DNA of 57,945 nt from an uncultured Bacteroidales bacterium (GTDB taxonomy: Bacteria > Bacteroidota > Bacteroidia > Bacteroidales > Bacteroidaceae). Position numbers and translations under genes: made by a program. Shown here in pieces: positions 24,069 to 33,338 of this stretch. The stretch is taken from the NCBI GenBank assembly GCA_902791295.1, contig CADAVI010000016.1, positions 1-57,945 on the forward strand, given 5' to 3'. Position 1 is the first letter of the stretch. Each line of letters begins with the position of its first letter. The notes below the pieces were generated by a model that did no database searches, was not told where the DNA came from, and worked only from the letters and a program-made list of their open reading frames with translations.

Positions 24069-25178
24069 CTACTCTCCGCCAAACTGCATGAGGTAGGCTT
24101 TGATGAAAGCGTCGATTTTACCGTCCATTACACCGCCGACGTCGGAGGTCTGATATCCTGTGCGGTGATCCTTCACACGACGGTCATCGAAAACATAGCT
24201 GCGAATCTGCGAGCCCCACTCAATCTTCATCTTACCGGCTTCCACCTTGGCCTGCTCAGCCATACGATGCTTGAGTTCCTTGTCGTAGAGCATGGAGCGC
24301 AACAAACGCAGGGCGTTCTCCTTGTTCTTGGGCTGGTCGCGCGTTTCGGTGTTTTCGATAAGGATTTCTTCCTCCTCACCGGTATAAGGGTCTTTATACT
24401 GATAGCGCAAACGCACGCCGCTCTCCACCTTATTGACATTCTGACCGCCGGCGCCGCTGCTGCGGAATGTGTCCCAGGAGATGCGGGCCTGCTCGATATT
24501 AACCTCAATACTGTCGTCCACAAGCGGCGTGACAAAGACGGAAGCGAAAGACGTCATGCGCTTGCCCTGCGCATTGTAGGGCGACACACGCACCAGACGG
24601 TGCACACCCGTCTCACTCTTGAGAAAACCATAGGCCTGAGCGCCCTCTATCTCCAGGGTGCACGACTTGATGCCGGCATCATCGGCTTCCAAGAGGTTGG
24701 CCACACGACATTTGTATTTATTCTCCTCAGCCCAACGCATATACATACGCATGAGCTGCTGGGCCCAGTCCTGAGCCTCCGTGCCGCCGGCACCGGAGTT
24801 GATTTTGAGCACGGCATCCATCTGGTCTTCCTCGCGGCGGAGCATGTTGCGCAACTCCAACGCCTCAATGGAAGATATGGCCTTGTGGTAGTTTTCGTCC
24901 ACTTCGGCCTCAGTGACCAGTCCTTCCTTAAAAAAATCCACGGCGAGTTCCAACTCGTCGGCTTGTGCCGATACCGCCTCAAAGTCTTTAATCCACTTCT
25001 CTATGCCCTTGACCAGTTTCATTTGGGCCTCGGCCTTCTTCTGGTCATCCCAAAATCCGGGCGCTTGGGTGCGTAACTGCTCTTCCTCGAACTGGATGCG
25101 TTTCTCGGGAATATTGAGATAACGGTTCAGAGCTTCCACTCTGTCACGCACCTCTTTCTGCTGTTCCTGTGTAATCAC
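24069..25178 (-). CDS. prfB: Peptide chain release factor 2
   Basis: A 369-residue class I release factor reading UGA and UAA. The GGQ catalytic loop is in SSGAGGQNVNKVESGVRL (about residue 245). The codon-recognition tripeptide region reads VRVSPYNAQGKRMTSF, SPY in place of the E. coli SPF. The frame is continuous from MITQEQQKEVRDRVEAL, with no in-frame UGA and no need for the programmed +1 frameshift that controls E. coli prfB. It lies 27 bases after the acyl-CoA ligase stop. Confidence 0.96.
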   Translation of the reverse strand: MITQEQQKEVRDRVEALNRYLNIPEKRIQFEEEQLRTQAPGFWDDQKKAEAQMKLVKGIEKWIKDFEAVSAQADELELAVDFFKEGLVTEAEVDENYHKAISSIEALELRNMLRREEDQMDAVLKINSGAGGTEAQDWAQQLMRMYMRWAEENKYKCRVANLLEADDAGIKSCTLEIEGAQAYGFLKSETGVHRLVRVSPYNAQGKRMTSFASVFVTPLVDDSIEVNIEQARISWDTFRSSGAGGQNVNKVESGVRLRYQYKDPYTGEEEEILIENTETRDQPKNKENALRLLRSMLYDKELKHRMAEQAKVEAGKMKIEWGSQIRSYVFDDRRVKDHRTGYQTSDVGGVMDGKIDAFIKAYLMQFGGE

Positions 25179-25205
25179 TATACCTTAAACTTACCTTGTT
25201 ATCAA

Positions 25206-27014
25206 CTAATCTTCATACATCTTGTCGATGATATCCTTATAATTCTCATTGAGCACCGGACGCTTCACCTTCAAAGTGTTGGTCAACTCGCCCTTTTCCA
25301 AAGAGAATGGCTCGGGCAAAAGGGTGATGCGCTTCACCTGCTCGTAGTGGGCGAACTCCTGCTGGAGGGTGTCGAGACGGAACATCATGAATTTGTTGAT
25401 GTCGGGGTCGGCACACATTTCCGCGCGCGAAGAGAAGGTGCGGCCATGCTCCTTAGCGGCCTTCATCAGCACATCGTATTCGGGAATCACCAACGCCGAC
25501 ACAAACTTTCGCCGATCGGCAATAATCACAATCTGATCCACAAAACGATCCACGGAGAGCTTACTCTCCAGAAGCTGAGGTGCGATATATTTACCATTGC
25601 TCGTCTTGAACAGGTCCTTGATGCGATCGGTCAGATAGAGTTCACCGTCCTTCATATAACCGGCGTCGCCCGTGTGGAACCAACCGTCCTTGTCAATGCT
25701 GCGCTCCGTCACTTCTGCCTTACGATAGTAACCTTTGGTGATGGTGTCGCCCTTGAGCAACACCTCGTTGTTTTCGCCGAAAGACACCTGCACGCCGTTC
25801 AGCACACGGCCGACACTGCCCAACGATATTTTTTGGTTCCAGCGGTCGCAGGAAACCGTTGCAGTGCTTTCTGTCAGCCCGTAACCGGCAATCATCATGA
25901 TGCCGGCAGCGTGAACAAACTCCTCCACCTCCTTAGGAATGGCCGCACCGGCCGTGGGGAAGAAATTAGCACGTTCCAAGCCCAAATTTTGAAGAAGCAA
26001 AGCGATAATGGTGCGCTCGTAAAACCTGTATTTCAGCTCCAAAGCCAAAGGCGGCTTCTTGCCGTTCATACGATAAGTGACATTGTATTCTCTGCCCACC
26101 TTGAGTGCATCGTGAATTAAAAGACGCTGCACGGCGCTGGAGTTACGAATTTTCTCTTTCACACCGGAGTAAACCTTCTCCCAAAATCTGGGCACGGCAC
26201 ACATACAGGTGGGGTGCACCTCTTTCATACTGTTGAGCACGTCAGTGGGCTTAAGATTCACGGCAAGCGTTGCGCCGTAGACCAGACAGAGGTAAGTCCA
26301 GCCGCGTTCGAACACATGAGTGAACGGCAGAAAGTTCATCACCAAATCCTTATCGCTGAGCGGAAGAGCTCCTTCGTGGCCTTTAAAAGCGGCGTTGTAC
26401 ATCCGATGGGTCAGCATCACACCCTTGGAGAGCCCTGTTGTGCCGCTGGTGTAAAGGATATTAGCCAAATCGTCTTCCTTTAGTCCGGCGGTGCGTTTGT
26501 TTACCTCATCATCAAACGGCAACCCCTCGCCCAATGCCAAAAACTCGTCGTAGGTGATGCTCGTTGTATCGCGTTCATCCCGTTCAATATCACTCGTCAT
26601 GAGAATCAGCTTCTCCACACGGGGAGCGAGTTGCTGCACGCGCAAGGCCGTGTCATACTGATACTGCTCGCCAACAAAAATGTAACGGATGGAGGCATCG
26701 GAAACCATATACTTCACCTGCATTTCGCTGGAAGTGGCGTAGAACGGAATGGTGACGGCACGTATCCCATACGCAGCAAAATCCGTAATGAGACACTCCG
26801 GCATATTCTGGCTGAACACCGCCATGTTTTCCTGGACACCCACCCCTAACTTCAGCATGGCATTGCTGGCCAAACGGACTCTTTTGGAAAATTCATTCCA
26901 AGAAATCTTCTTCCAAACATTCTTCTCGTAATCGCGATACATCATCGCGGTACGTTCGCCATACTTTTTAGCCTGGTCATGAATCAGTGTGGACAAGGGA
27001 CTTGCGCAAAACAT
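25206..27014 (-). CDS. Long-chain fatty acid-CoA ligase
   Basis: A 602-residue AMP-forming acyl-CoA synthetase. The AMP/ATP motif ILYTSGTTGLSKGVMLTHR lies at about 185-203, AGYGLTESTATVS is the adenine-binding segment, WFHTGDAGYM and LTDRIKDLFKTSNGKYI mark the hinge and C-terminal domain. It activates free fatty acids for phospholipid or other lipid use; Bacteroidales commonly keep such an enzyme for exogenous fatty acids. It heads the run fadD-like, prfB, CYTH, NSS transporter and has a -7 box 23 bases upstream. Confidence 0.92.
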   Translation of the reverse strand: MFCASPLSTLIHDQAKKYGERTAMMYRDYEKNVWKKISWNEFSKRVRLASNAMLKLGVGVQENMAVFSQNMPECLITDFAAYGIRAVTIPFYATSSEMQVKYMVSDASIRYIFVGEQYQYDTALRVQQLAPRVEKLILMTSDIERDERDTTSITYDEFLALGEGLPFDDEVNKRTAGLKEDDLANILYTSGTTGLSKGVMLTHRMYNAAFKGHEGALPLSDKDLVMNFLPFTHVFERGWTYLCLVYGATLAVNLKPTDVLNSMKEVHPTCMCAVPRFWEKVYSGVKEKIRNSSAVQRLLIHDALKVGREYNVTYRMNGKKPPLALELKYRFYERTIIALLLQNLGLERANFFPTAGAAIPKEVEEFVHAAGIMMIAGYGLTESTATVSCDRWNQKISLGSVGRVLNGVQVSFGENNEVLLKGDTITKGYYRKAEVTERSIDKDGWFHTGDAGYMKDGELYLTDRIKDLFKTSNGKYIAPQLLESKLSVDRFVDQIVIIADRRKFVSALVIPEYDVLMKAAKEHGRTFSSRAEMCADPDINKFMMFRLDTLQQEFAHYEQVKRITLLPEPFSLEKGELTNTLKVKRPVLNENYKDIIDKMYED

Positions 27015-27037
27015 GGTTAAAAACTTTTATTTTGCTG

Positions 27038-27045
27038 CAAATATA
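27038..27045 (-). promoter_or_regulatory. -7 box (TATATTTG) for the acyl-CoA ligase run
   Basis: Minus-strand TATATTTG, 24 bases before the ligase ATG. Confidence 0.6.
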
Positions 27046-27109
27046 CAAAAAAAAGGTGATTTTCGGAGAAAAGAGCAAAACATTGAAGCACGAACAACGA
27101 ACTTTTTCA

Positions 27110-27117
27110 TACTTTTG
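27110..27117 (+). promoter_or_regulatory. -7 box (TACTTTTG) for the M20 deacylase
   Basis: TACTTTTG lies 18 bases before the ATG; ATTG at 27082-27085 is a weak -33 candidate. Confidence 0.6.
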
Positions 27118-27135
27118 TGTAAAAAATAAACAATA

Positions 27136-28164
27136 ATGAACCATATAGAACTGCTCTCCAAGCTGATTGAAACGCCCAGATACTCGCGTGAAGAAACCGC
27201 TGCCGCCGACCTTTTGGAGGCCTGCATGAAAGGACGCGGACTGTCCACACAGCGTCAGGGCAACAATCTGTGGAGCACCTCTCCTGCGGCTTCGGGTCCT
27301 ACAGTATTGCTCAACGCACATATTGACACCGTTCACCCCGTAAGTGCATGGACACGGGATCCTCACAAAGCCATTTTGGAGGGCGACAAGCTGTACGGAC
27401 TGGGCAGCAACGACGACGGAGCATCGTTGGTGAGCCTGTTGGAGGTCTTCTGCCATTGTCAGAAAAAGTCTCTGCCCTACACTCTTATTTTACTGATTTC
27501 CGCCGAAGAAGAGGTTAGCGGGAAAGGCGGTATTGAGAGCGTCCTGCCCCTGTTGCCACCCATTGACGTTGCCATTGTCGGCGAACCCACAGGGATGCAA
27601 CCCGCCATCGCTGAAAAAGGATTGATGGTGCTCGACATCACAGCTCACGGCAAAGCCGGACACGCCGCCAGAAACGAAGGCATCAACGCCATTGACCTGG
27701 CCATTGAAGACATTGAGACCATCCGCCGCCTGCCAGCCCAATTGAAGAGTTCTCCCCTGCTTGGCCCCGTAAAAATGACGACCACCGTCATCCATGCCGG
27801 CACCCAGCACAACGTGATTCCCGACGAATGCACGTTCACGGTGGATGTGCGCTCCAACGAGTTGTATGACAACAAGGCGCTCTTCGACATCGTTTCCTCC
27901 CAAATTAAGAGCGAAGCCAAAGCCCGCAGTTTCCGCCTCTCTTCATCCTCGATAGAGAAAACGCACCCCTTCGTTCAAAAACTTCTGAAAATGGGGAAAA
28001 AGCCCTATGGATCCCCCACGCTTTCAGACCAGGCACTCATGCATTTCCCTTCGTTCAAAATGGGCCCCGGGGAGAGCTGCCGCTCCCACACGGCAGACGA
28101 ATTCATCAAACTCAGCGAGATAGAAGACGCTATCGCTACCTACCTATCCATACTTCTGGATTAA
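27136..28164 (+). CDS. M20 family deacylase (ArgE/DapE type)
   Basis: A 342-residue zinc-dependent amidohydrolase. Metal ligands sit in NAHIDTVHP (about 57-65), GSNDDGASL, SAEEEVSGKGG and GEPTG, with the dimerisation domain between (AHGKAGHAARNEG, HAGTQHNVIPDECTFTVDVR). In Bacteroidales this type is the acyl-ornithine deacylase of arginine synthesis, which uses succinylated intermediates; here no arginine gene is adjacent, so the substrate is inferred. It is monocistronic; its last 29 bases overlap, tail to tail, the end of envC on the other strand. Confidence 0.85.
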   Translation: MNHIELLSKLIETPRYSREETAAADLLEACMKGRGLSTQRQGNNLWSTSPAASGPTVLLNAHIDTVHPVSAWTRDPHKAILEGDKLYGLGSNDDGASLVSLLEVFCHCQKKSLPYTLILLISAEEEVSGKGGIESVLPLLPPIDVAIVGEPTGMQPAIAEKGLMVLDITAHGKAGHAARNEGINAIDLAIEDIETIRRLPAQLKSSPLLGPVKMTTTVIHAGTQHNVIPDECTFTVDVRSNELYDNKALFDIVSSQIKSEAKARSFRLSSSSIEKTHPFVQKLLKMGKKPYGSPTLSDQALMHFPSFKMGPGESCRSHTADEFIKLSEIEDAIATYLSILLD

Positions 28165-29440
28165 GCTTCGCGGTCTCCTTACGCAACTGGAAATGAAGCA
28201 GCGGATGTCCGCTGTCATCATTAGCCGGGGTGCCAATCAAATCGCGCGTTTTTACCTTTTGTCCCTTGGAGACAATCACAGAAGACAAGTTACAATAAAC
28301 GGAGATGTATGAGCCGTGGCGAATAAGCACATTCTTGGTGCCGCCAAAGGCAAAGACTGCGGTCACGACGCCGTCGAAAACACTGCGCGCGCGGGCTCCG
28401 GCCTGACCGGAATAATTCACGCCCTTATTGTCCAGCGTCACATGGCTTAAGCCTTCCACTCTGTACTGTCCGAAATGAGCCGCAATGCGATACGGACCGG
28501 TCAGAGGCACCGGCAAGCGCCCACGATTGGCCTCGAAATTGCCCGAGAGTTGACGCTCTTCCGGAGTGAGCCAACTGCTGCTCTTTGAGGTCGAGGCTGC
28601 AGAACTTTTTCCTGCCGAACCTCCGGACGATTTCCCAGAACTCTTTTGAGCGGCAGCCCTTTGTGCAGCAGCCCTCCTGGCTGCAGCCTCTCGCTCGGCT
28701 TTCTTGCGCGCCTGCTCGATTTCGTAAGCAATGAGATCGTCAATCTTTTTATTCAAAGCTGCCAACTCTTTCTTGCGAGCGTTCACCTCAGCAGCCAGAT
28801 TTTTCTGCTTCTTCTTAAGGTTCTTCACCTCTTTCTGCTTGGTGAACTGCTCCTGCGTCAGTCTTTTGCGCTCAGCAACCAACTCATTCATCACACCGTG
28901 CATCTGAGTCCGTTTGCTGACCAGTTTGTCCCTCATCAGCGCCGTCTCTGCCCGCCTTTCCTGAATTTGCTGACCCAGAGTATACTGATAATTGGCATAC
29001 TCTCTGGTATAACGCAGACGGCGGTACATTTGGGTTACACTTTTGGCCGACAGCACGAACAGCAGCGGGCTCTTCACCTTTGGATAAAGACGGGTCATCT
29101 TCACCGCGCGTCGGAATCTTGCTTTTTTCTCCCCAAGCTGACGCTGAAGCTCCGTCAAACTGTCCTTGATTAACGTTATTTCTGCATTCAGAGTCTCCAA
29201 CTCTCCTTCCAGCGTGTGGATGTGCTGCACGCGATCCTCCAGACGAATGCCTATGTCATGAATACGCTGTTCGCCTTTCTTCACAGCTTTCTGGGTGGAC
29301 TCCATCTCGCGCTGCTTGCTCTTGATGGTCTTCTCCAATTGAGACTGCTGAGCTTTAAGCGTACGGACTTTCTTCGAATTTTGCGACCAACCCGGAGTGT
29401 TTATTAATAATATTATAAAGAGGAATAGTATGCGGCGCAC
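28136..29440 (-). CDS. envC: EnvC-like murein hydrolase activator (degenerate M23)
   Basis: A 434-residue periplasmic protein: signal peptide (MRRILFLFIILLINTPGWS), a long coiled coil (about 20-250), an alanine/serine/lysine-rich linker (about 250-300) and a C-terminal LytM-like domain. The zinc ligands of active M23 peptidases are mostly replaced: the HxxxD element reads LDNKGVNY, the Y.HL element YCNLS, and the HxH element LLH. This is the pattern of non-catalytic activators such as E. coli EnvC, which switches on amidases at the division septum. It is the last gene of the eight-gene run, one base after the DUF4292 lipoprotein gene. Confidence 0.9.
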   Translation of the reverse strand: MRRILFLFIILLINTPGWSQNSKKVRTLKAQQSQLEKTIKSKQREMESTQKAVKKGEQRIHDIGIRLEDRVQHIHTLEGELETLNAEITLIKDSLTELQRQLGEKKARFRRAVKMTRLYPKVKSPLLFVLSAKSVTQMYRRLRYTREYANYQYTLGQQIQERRAETALMRDKLVSKRTQMHGVMNELVAERKRLTQEQFTKQKEVKNLKKKQKNLAAEVNARKKELAALNKKIDDLIAYEIEQARKKAEREAAARRAAAQRAAAQKSSGKSSGGSAGKSSAASTSKSSSWLTPEERQLSGNFEANRGRLPVPLTGPYRIAAHFGQYRVEGLSHVTLDNKGVNYSGQAGARARSVFDGVVTAVFAFGGTKNVLIRHGSYISVYCNLSSVIVSKGQKVKTRDLIGTPANDDSGHPLLHFQLRKETAKLNPEVWIGR

Positions 29441-29441
29441 G

Positions 29442-30050
29442 CTACATATTGATTAAGGTCTGTACAAGTTGCTCCAGGGTCACTTTGTCAAAACGGGTTT
29501 CGCTGAACTGCGTTCTCGTCTGCCAGCCGCCGTCATGGCTCCACTCATCAAAAGTGAAATGCGCTTTCAGCGTTTTTCCGGATATGGGCAGACTCAGCTG
29601 CAACTCCCGGGGCATACGTCCTTCCTTATCGCCCCAAAACATACCCTGAACATTTTCAAAGTCTATTTCACGGCTCAGGAAACCGTCCACCTCTGCATAG
29701 GGCGCTCTGACATATTGTCTGTTCACCCGATCCAGAAAAAGGAACTCACTCTGTGTCATCTCCATGCTACCCACCTGTATCGTGATAATCATGGAATAGG
29801 TGAACTGCACCTGAACGACGTCGCCCCTTTTCAAACGGACATTGGTATTGAGCGTGGCTCGGCGTCCGTTGTAAGTCATCGTGGCACGACCCGTTGTTGT
29901 GGCCACATCACCGTCCTGCCAAGGCAACGGCGTTACGGTTGAGACAGTATCCGACGGCACAGCAACATCCTCTCCGTCTTTCACCTTGTGGGAACGACAG
30001 CCGGTAAGCAGCAACAGGACTGCCACGAAACAAAGCCATTTATTTTGCAT
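29442..30050 (-). CDS. DUF4292 lipoprotein
   Basis: A 202-residue lipoprotein (signal ending LLLTGC, Cys18) of the Bacteroidetes family DUF4292, distantly like LolB/LolA-type lipid-binding folds. Family features are ATMTYNGRRATLNTNVRLKRGDVVQV near residue 55, MEMTQSEFLFLDRVNRQYVRA, and the terminal FDKVTLEQLVQTLINM. Its ATG overlaps the TPR gene by 11 bases and its stop is one base from envC; the trio TPR, DUF4292, EnvC is recurrent in Bacteroidetes, suggesting joint envelope work. Confidence 0.85.
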   Translation of the reverse strand: MQNKWLCFVAVLLLLTGCRSHKVKDGEDVAVPSDTVSTVTPLPWQDGDVATTTGRATMTYNGRRATLNTNVRLKRGDVVQVQFTYSMIITIQVGSMEMTQSEFLFLDRVNRQYVRAPYAEVDGFLSREIDFENVQGMFWGDKEGRMPRELQLSLPISGKTLKAHFTFDEWSHDGGWQTRTQFSETRFDKVTLEQLVQTLINM

Positions 30051-31551
30051 AGTACTTCTTTTTTCTCACTTTTTTTGGCAGGAGTGGGGTGCCCGTCTTG
30101 TCATCGCGCCTCAAGGCCAAGCGCCAAAAGCGGAGCGCCTCCTCTTTTTCTCCGATATGCCATGCAATGTCACCTGCATGTTCCAACACATTACTCATGC
30201 AGTATTTGTCATTCAGCAATGCCACATCCGAACTGTCCGGCGAGACCACCCTGTTCATCACATCCCTCGCCCTGAAATAGTCCTTCTTTATGAACAAAAT
30301 CCAAGCATACGTGTCCAGATACACCGGATTGTCGGGAGCAGCCTTCAGGGTGCGCCGCGACATCTTGGCCGCCTCGTCCAATCGCTCGCCCCTGAGCGAG
30401 AGATAATAGGCATAGTTATTCAGATAGGCCACGTTATCTTTGTTATAGACCAATGCCGAGTCAAACGCCGCAAAGGCCTCGTCGTAACGTCCCACTTCGT
30501 GACAGGCGTCTCCTCTCAACCCCCACACTTCACTAATCAACGAAGGGCGGGTGCCCTCTCCGCGCTTCTCCAAGCCCTTGCGGAACACCTCGATGGCATT
30601 CTCAAAGCGCTTCTGCTGCATCAGCGTGATGCCCAGAAAATAACTGTAACCGAGATTTTCCGGATACAGATTGACACCTCGGCGGCATATTTCCTCCAGT
30701 TGTCCGTAATCCTCCTTCTTTCCGTAATATTCCATCAGATAGCCCATCACGTTTTCATCGTCGGGCTGTAACTCCAAAATCTTTTTTAACACCGTCACCA
30801 CCTCCTCGCCGGGAGCCTCACGCTGCAAAAGCGATACCGCCTCACTGCGCAACAGGACCAGTTCGGTTTCCGTCGGCCCCACCCGGCGCGCTTCGTCAAA
30901 GAACTGGTTGGCCCGCAACGTGTCACCGTAGTACTGATACAGACGTCCGCACTGGATTAAGGCCATCACATCGTAAGGACGTTCCTTGCACAACTCTTCA
31001 AACTGCTGAAAGGCACGAACGCTGTCCTTGCAATCCACCATATATATGGAAAACTTTTCGCCTGCCGTCTCCACCGTTCTGCCCTCGCGCTTCTCTATGG
31101 CATCGAGTATCTCCAGCGCTCTCTCCCAATTGCCGATGTTGCTGTAATGTTTGGCCAACTGCATCTTCACCTCCGAACGGTTTGGCCTCAGGCGTGACAG
31201 GCGCTCCATATATACGACAGCCTCATCATTCATCATTCGGCGTAACATCACAGCAGCCACGTTTTCCTGATAATTTGCATTCAAAGAGTCCACATCTGCA
31301 GCTTGCCTCATCATCTCGATACCCAAACTGTCTTCCTTTAACGCAATTTGCAGACGTCCCAATTCAAACAAAGCCTCGGGGCGTCGTCCGTCCAGCCGCA
31401 GGCAGTGTTCATAGAGAGCTACGGCCTCATCAATCTTTCCTGCCAGACGTTTGCTCGTTGCTTCCTGAAAGTAATAGTCGTAGCGAACATCAGCCATGAG
31501 CGCCAGAGGCAGCAACAGCACAAGGAACAACAGCCTTTTCATCTTTCGCAC
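30040..31551 (-). CDS. Tetratricopeptide repeat protein
   Basis: A 503-residue secreted or periplasmic protein with a signal peptide (KRLLFLVLLLPLALMADV) and TPR-like helices over nearly all its length, for example AVALYEHCLRLDGRRPEALF, YMERLSRLRPN, NAIEVFRKGLEKRG and AFAAFDSALVYNKDNVAYLNN. Such proteins scaffold complexes; a partner is not evident. It lies three bases after dut and overlaps the DUF4292 gene. Confidence 0.88.
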   Translation of the reverse strand: MRKMKRLLFLVLLLPLALMADVRYDYYFQEATSKRLAGKIDEAVALYEHCLRLDGRRPEALFELGRLQIALKEDSLGIEMMRQAADVDSLNANYQENVAAVMLRRMMNDEAVVYMERLSRLRPNRSEVKMQLAKHYSNIGNWERALEILDAIEKREGRTVETAGEKFSIYMVDCKDSVRAFQQFEELCKERPYDVMALIQCGRLYQYYGDTLRANQFFDEARRVGPTETELVLLRSEAVSLLQREAPGEEVVTVLKKILELQPDDENVMGYLMEYYGKKEDYGQLEEICRRGVNLYPENLGYSYFLGITLMQQKRFENAIEVFRKGLEKRGEGTRPSLISEVWGLRGDACHEVGRYDEAFAAFDSALVYNKDNVAYLNNYAYYLSLRGERLDEAAKMSRRTLKAAPDNPVYLDTYAWILFIKKDYFRARDVMNRVVSPDSSDVALLNDKYCMSNVLEHAGDIAWHIGEKEEALRFWRLALRRDDKTGTPLLPKKVRKKKYYAK

Positions 31552-31554
31552 CTT

Positions 31555-31989
31555 TTACTTCACACCGCTGTGTCCGAAACCGCCCGCACCGCGTTCCGTC
31601 TCGCTCAATACAGACACTTCCACCAGCTCCGCCTGCTCATGACGGGCGATGACCATTTGTGCAATGCGCTCACCGTCTTCCACGACGAAATCCTCTTGTG
31701 AGAGGTTGATGAGGATGACGCCCACTTCTCCGCGATAATCTGCATCCACAGTGCCCGGGGTGTTCAATACCGTGATGCCCTTCTTCAGAGCCAAACCGCT
31801 GCGCGGCCTCACCTGAGCTTCATAGCCTTCCGGCAGTGCGATGCGCAATCCGGTCGGAATCAGCCTGCGCTCCAAAGGACGCAACACGACGGGCGCATCC
31901 AGATTGGCCCGCAAATCCATCCCCGCACTCAGGGGCGTTGCGTATCGGGGCAACGGGTGGTGACTTTCGTTAATGATTTCTATCTTCAT
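31555..31989 (-). CDS. dut: dUTP diphosphatase
   Basis: A 144-residue trimeric dUTPase converting dUTP to dUMP, preventing uracil incorporation and supplying dTMP synthesis. All motifs are present: [45 protein letters not shown] and the C-terminal [10 protein letters not shown]. The start is the ATG at 31989, overlapping the dGTPase stop (ATGA); a longer reading frame to 32280 runs into the dGTPase gene and is not coding. The neighbouring dGTPase also acts on the dNTP pool. Confidence 0.96.
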   Translation of the reverse strand: MKIEIINESHHPLPRYATPLSAGMDLRANLDAPVVLRPLERRLIPTGLRIALPEGYEAQVRPRSGLALKKGITVLNTPGTVDADYRGEVGVILINLSQEDFVVEDGERIAQMVIARHEQAELVEVSVLSETERGAGGFGHSGVK

Positions 31990-33338
31990 AATGTAGGTAT
32001 CTTCATTCCGTTGATTCTCCGGTAAACACCTACGGCATAGACATCGGTCATACCGCTGATGTAGTCCAACACCGCCATCAACTTGCCGTACAAAGTGGGC
32101 GCATGCGTTTCGTATTGGGAACTCACCCGGTTGAGCAGGAGTTTGGAATATTGGCGCTCGGGATGAATCACAGCCTCCACCATCAGGTCCATGAGGGTGC
32201 TGATAATCTTGTAGCCGGCAATTTCGATGTCCACCACATCCTTGCTGTGGTAAATCTTGCCGTAAGACACCTGCTCGCAAACCTTGTAAGCCTCGTTGGG
32301 GATGTCGCTGATATATTTGATGAGCGAACCCTCAAATTCGCCCTCCAAGATTTCTTCCTCGTGCTCCACAAAGACGCGGACACACTCGTTTTCCAGGCAG
32401 TTGATGACACACGAACGCAGATAGACAATTTGCTCGTTGACATCGTCGAGAGCGGACATGCGCGAAAGAATGCGCTCCTGCTGCTGCTTCGGGAAATAAG
32501 CCAGAAGCAGATTGCGCGTCTCCTCTGTAGTCAGGATTTTGAGTTTGTGAGCGTCCTCAATGTCCATAATCTCATAACAGATGTCGTCGGCGGCCTCCAC
32601 AAGATACACCAGAGGATAACGGGCAAACTTCAACTCTCCCTCTTCCGCCGGCAGCTGCCTGATGCCCAATTCACGGGCGATGCGCACATAACTTTCTTCT
32701 TCCGAGCGGAAAAAGCCGAACTTCCCGGCCTTGCCCTTGTGTCCGCTCGTGTAAGGGTACTTCACAATGGAGGCCAAAGTGCTGTAGGTCATCACAAAAC
32801 CGCCTTCCCTTCGGCCCAGAAAATGGTGTGTCAGCAGTCGGAACGCGTTGGCATTGCCCTCAAAGCGTGTCAAATCGTGCCATTGAGCCTCTGTCAGACG
32901 ATCGCCGGTCTTTGGACAGACATAATCCTTCAGACGCAATCCGGGTCCTTCGCTGAAATAGGTCGCAATGGCATTTTCTCCGCTGTGACCAAACGGCGGA
33001 TTGCCCAAATCGTGCGCCAGACAGGCTGCGGAAACGATATTGCCCAGCTCCGTGAAATGTGTCGAAAACAACTGCGGATGGCGGTCCAGCAACTGACGGC
33101 TCGCATCGTTGCCCAAAGAACGCCCCACGCTGGACACTTCCAGCGAGTGAGTCAGTCTGTTGTGCACAAAGATGCTCTCAGGCAAGGGGAACACCTGGGT
33201 TTTGTTTTGCAAACGGCGAAAGGGAGCGGAAAAAATCAGACGGTCGTAGTCCCTTTGAAACTCCGTCCGATCATCCTTGCTGTGCGGCTGGTTCTCCTGT
33301 CCGAACCGCTTATTGCTCAACAGTTGCTCCCAATTCAT
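31986..33338 (-). CDS. dgt: dGTPase-like HD-domain triphosphohydrolase
   Basis: A 450-residue HD-superfamily enzyme releasing triphosphate from deoxynucleoside triphosphates. N-terminal [20 protein letters not shown] (about 24-43), [17 protein letters not shown] and the HD pair in [16 protein letters not shown] (about 112-127) are as in Dgt; the later [19 protein letters not shown] completes the metal site. It overlaps the acyltransferase gene before it and dut after it by four bases each. Pairing with dut makes a dNTP-sanitation module within an envelope operon. Confidence 0.92.
   Translation of the reverse strand: MNWEQLLSNKRFGQENQPHSKDDRTEFQRDYDRLIFSAPFRRLQNKTQVFPLPESIFVHNRLTHSLEVSSVGRSLGNDASRQLLDRHPQLFSTHFTELGNIVSAACLAHDLGNPPFGHSGENAIATYFSEGPGLRLKDYVCPKTGDRLTEAQWHDLTRFEGNANAFRLLTHHFLGRREGGFVMTYSTLASIVKYPYTSGHKGKAGKFGFFRSEEESYVRIARELGIRQLPAEEGELKFARYPLVYLVEAADDICYEIMDIEDAHKLKILTTEETRNLLLAYFPKQQQERILSRMSALDDVNEQIVYLRSCVINCLENECVRVFVEHEEEILEGEFEGSLIKYISDIPNEAYKVCEQVSYGKIYHSKDVVDIEIAGYKIISTLMDLMVEAVIHPERQYSKLLLNRVSSQYETHAPTLYGKLMAVLDYISGMTDVYAVGVYRRINGMKIPTL

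Noticed and set aside
24053..24082. Ten-residue N-terminal extension of the CYTH protein
   Set aside because: It would overlap prfB, and the family motif EIERKFLV normally starts within a few residues of the N-terminus.
31990..32280. N-terminal extension of dut
   Set aside because: It lies inside the dGTPase gene in another frame; the dUTPase family N-terminus (MKIEIIN) begins at 31989.
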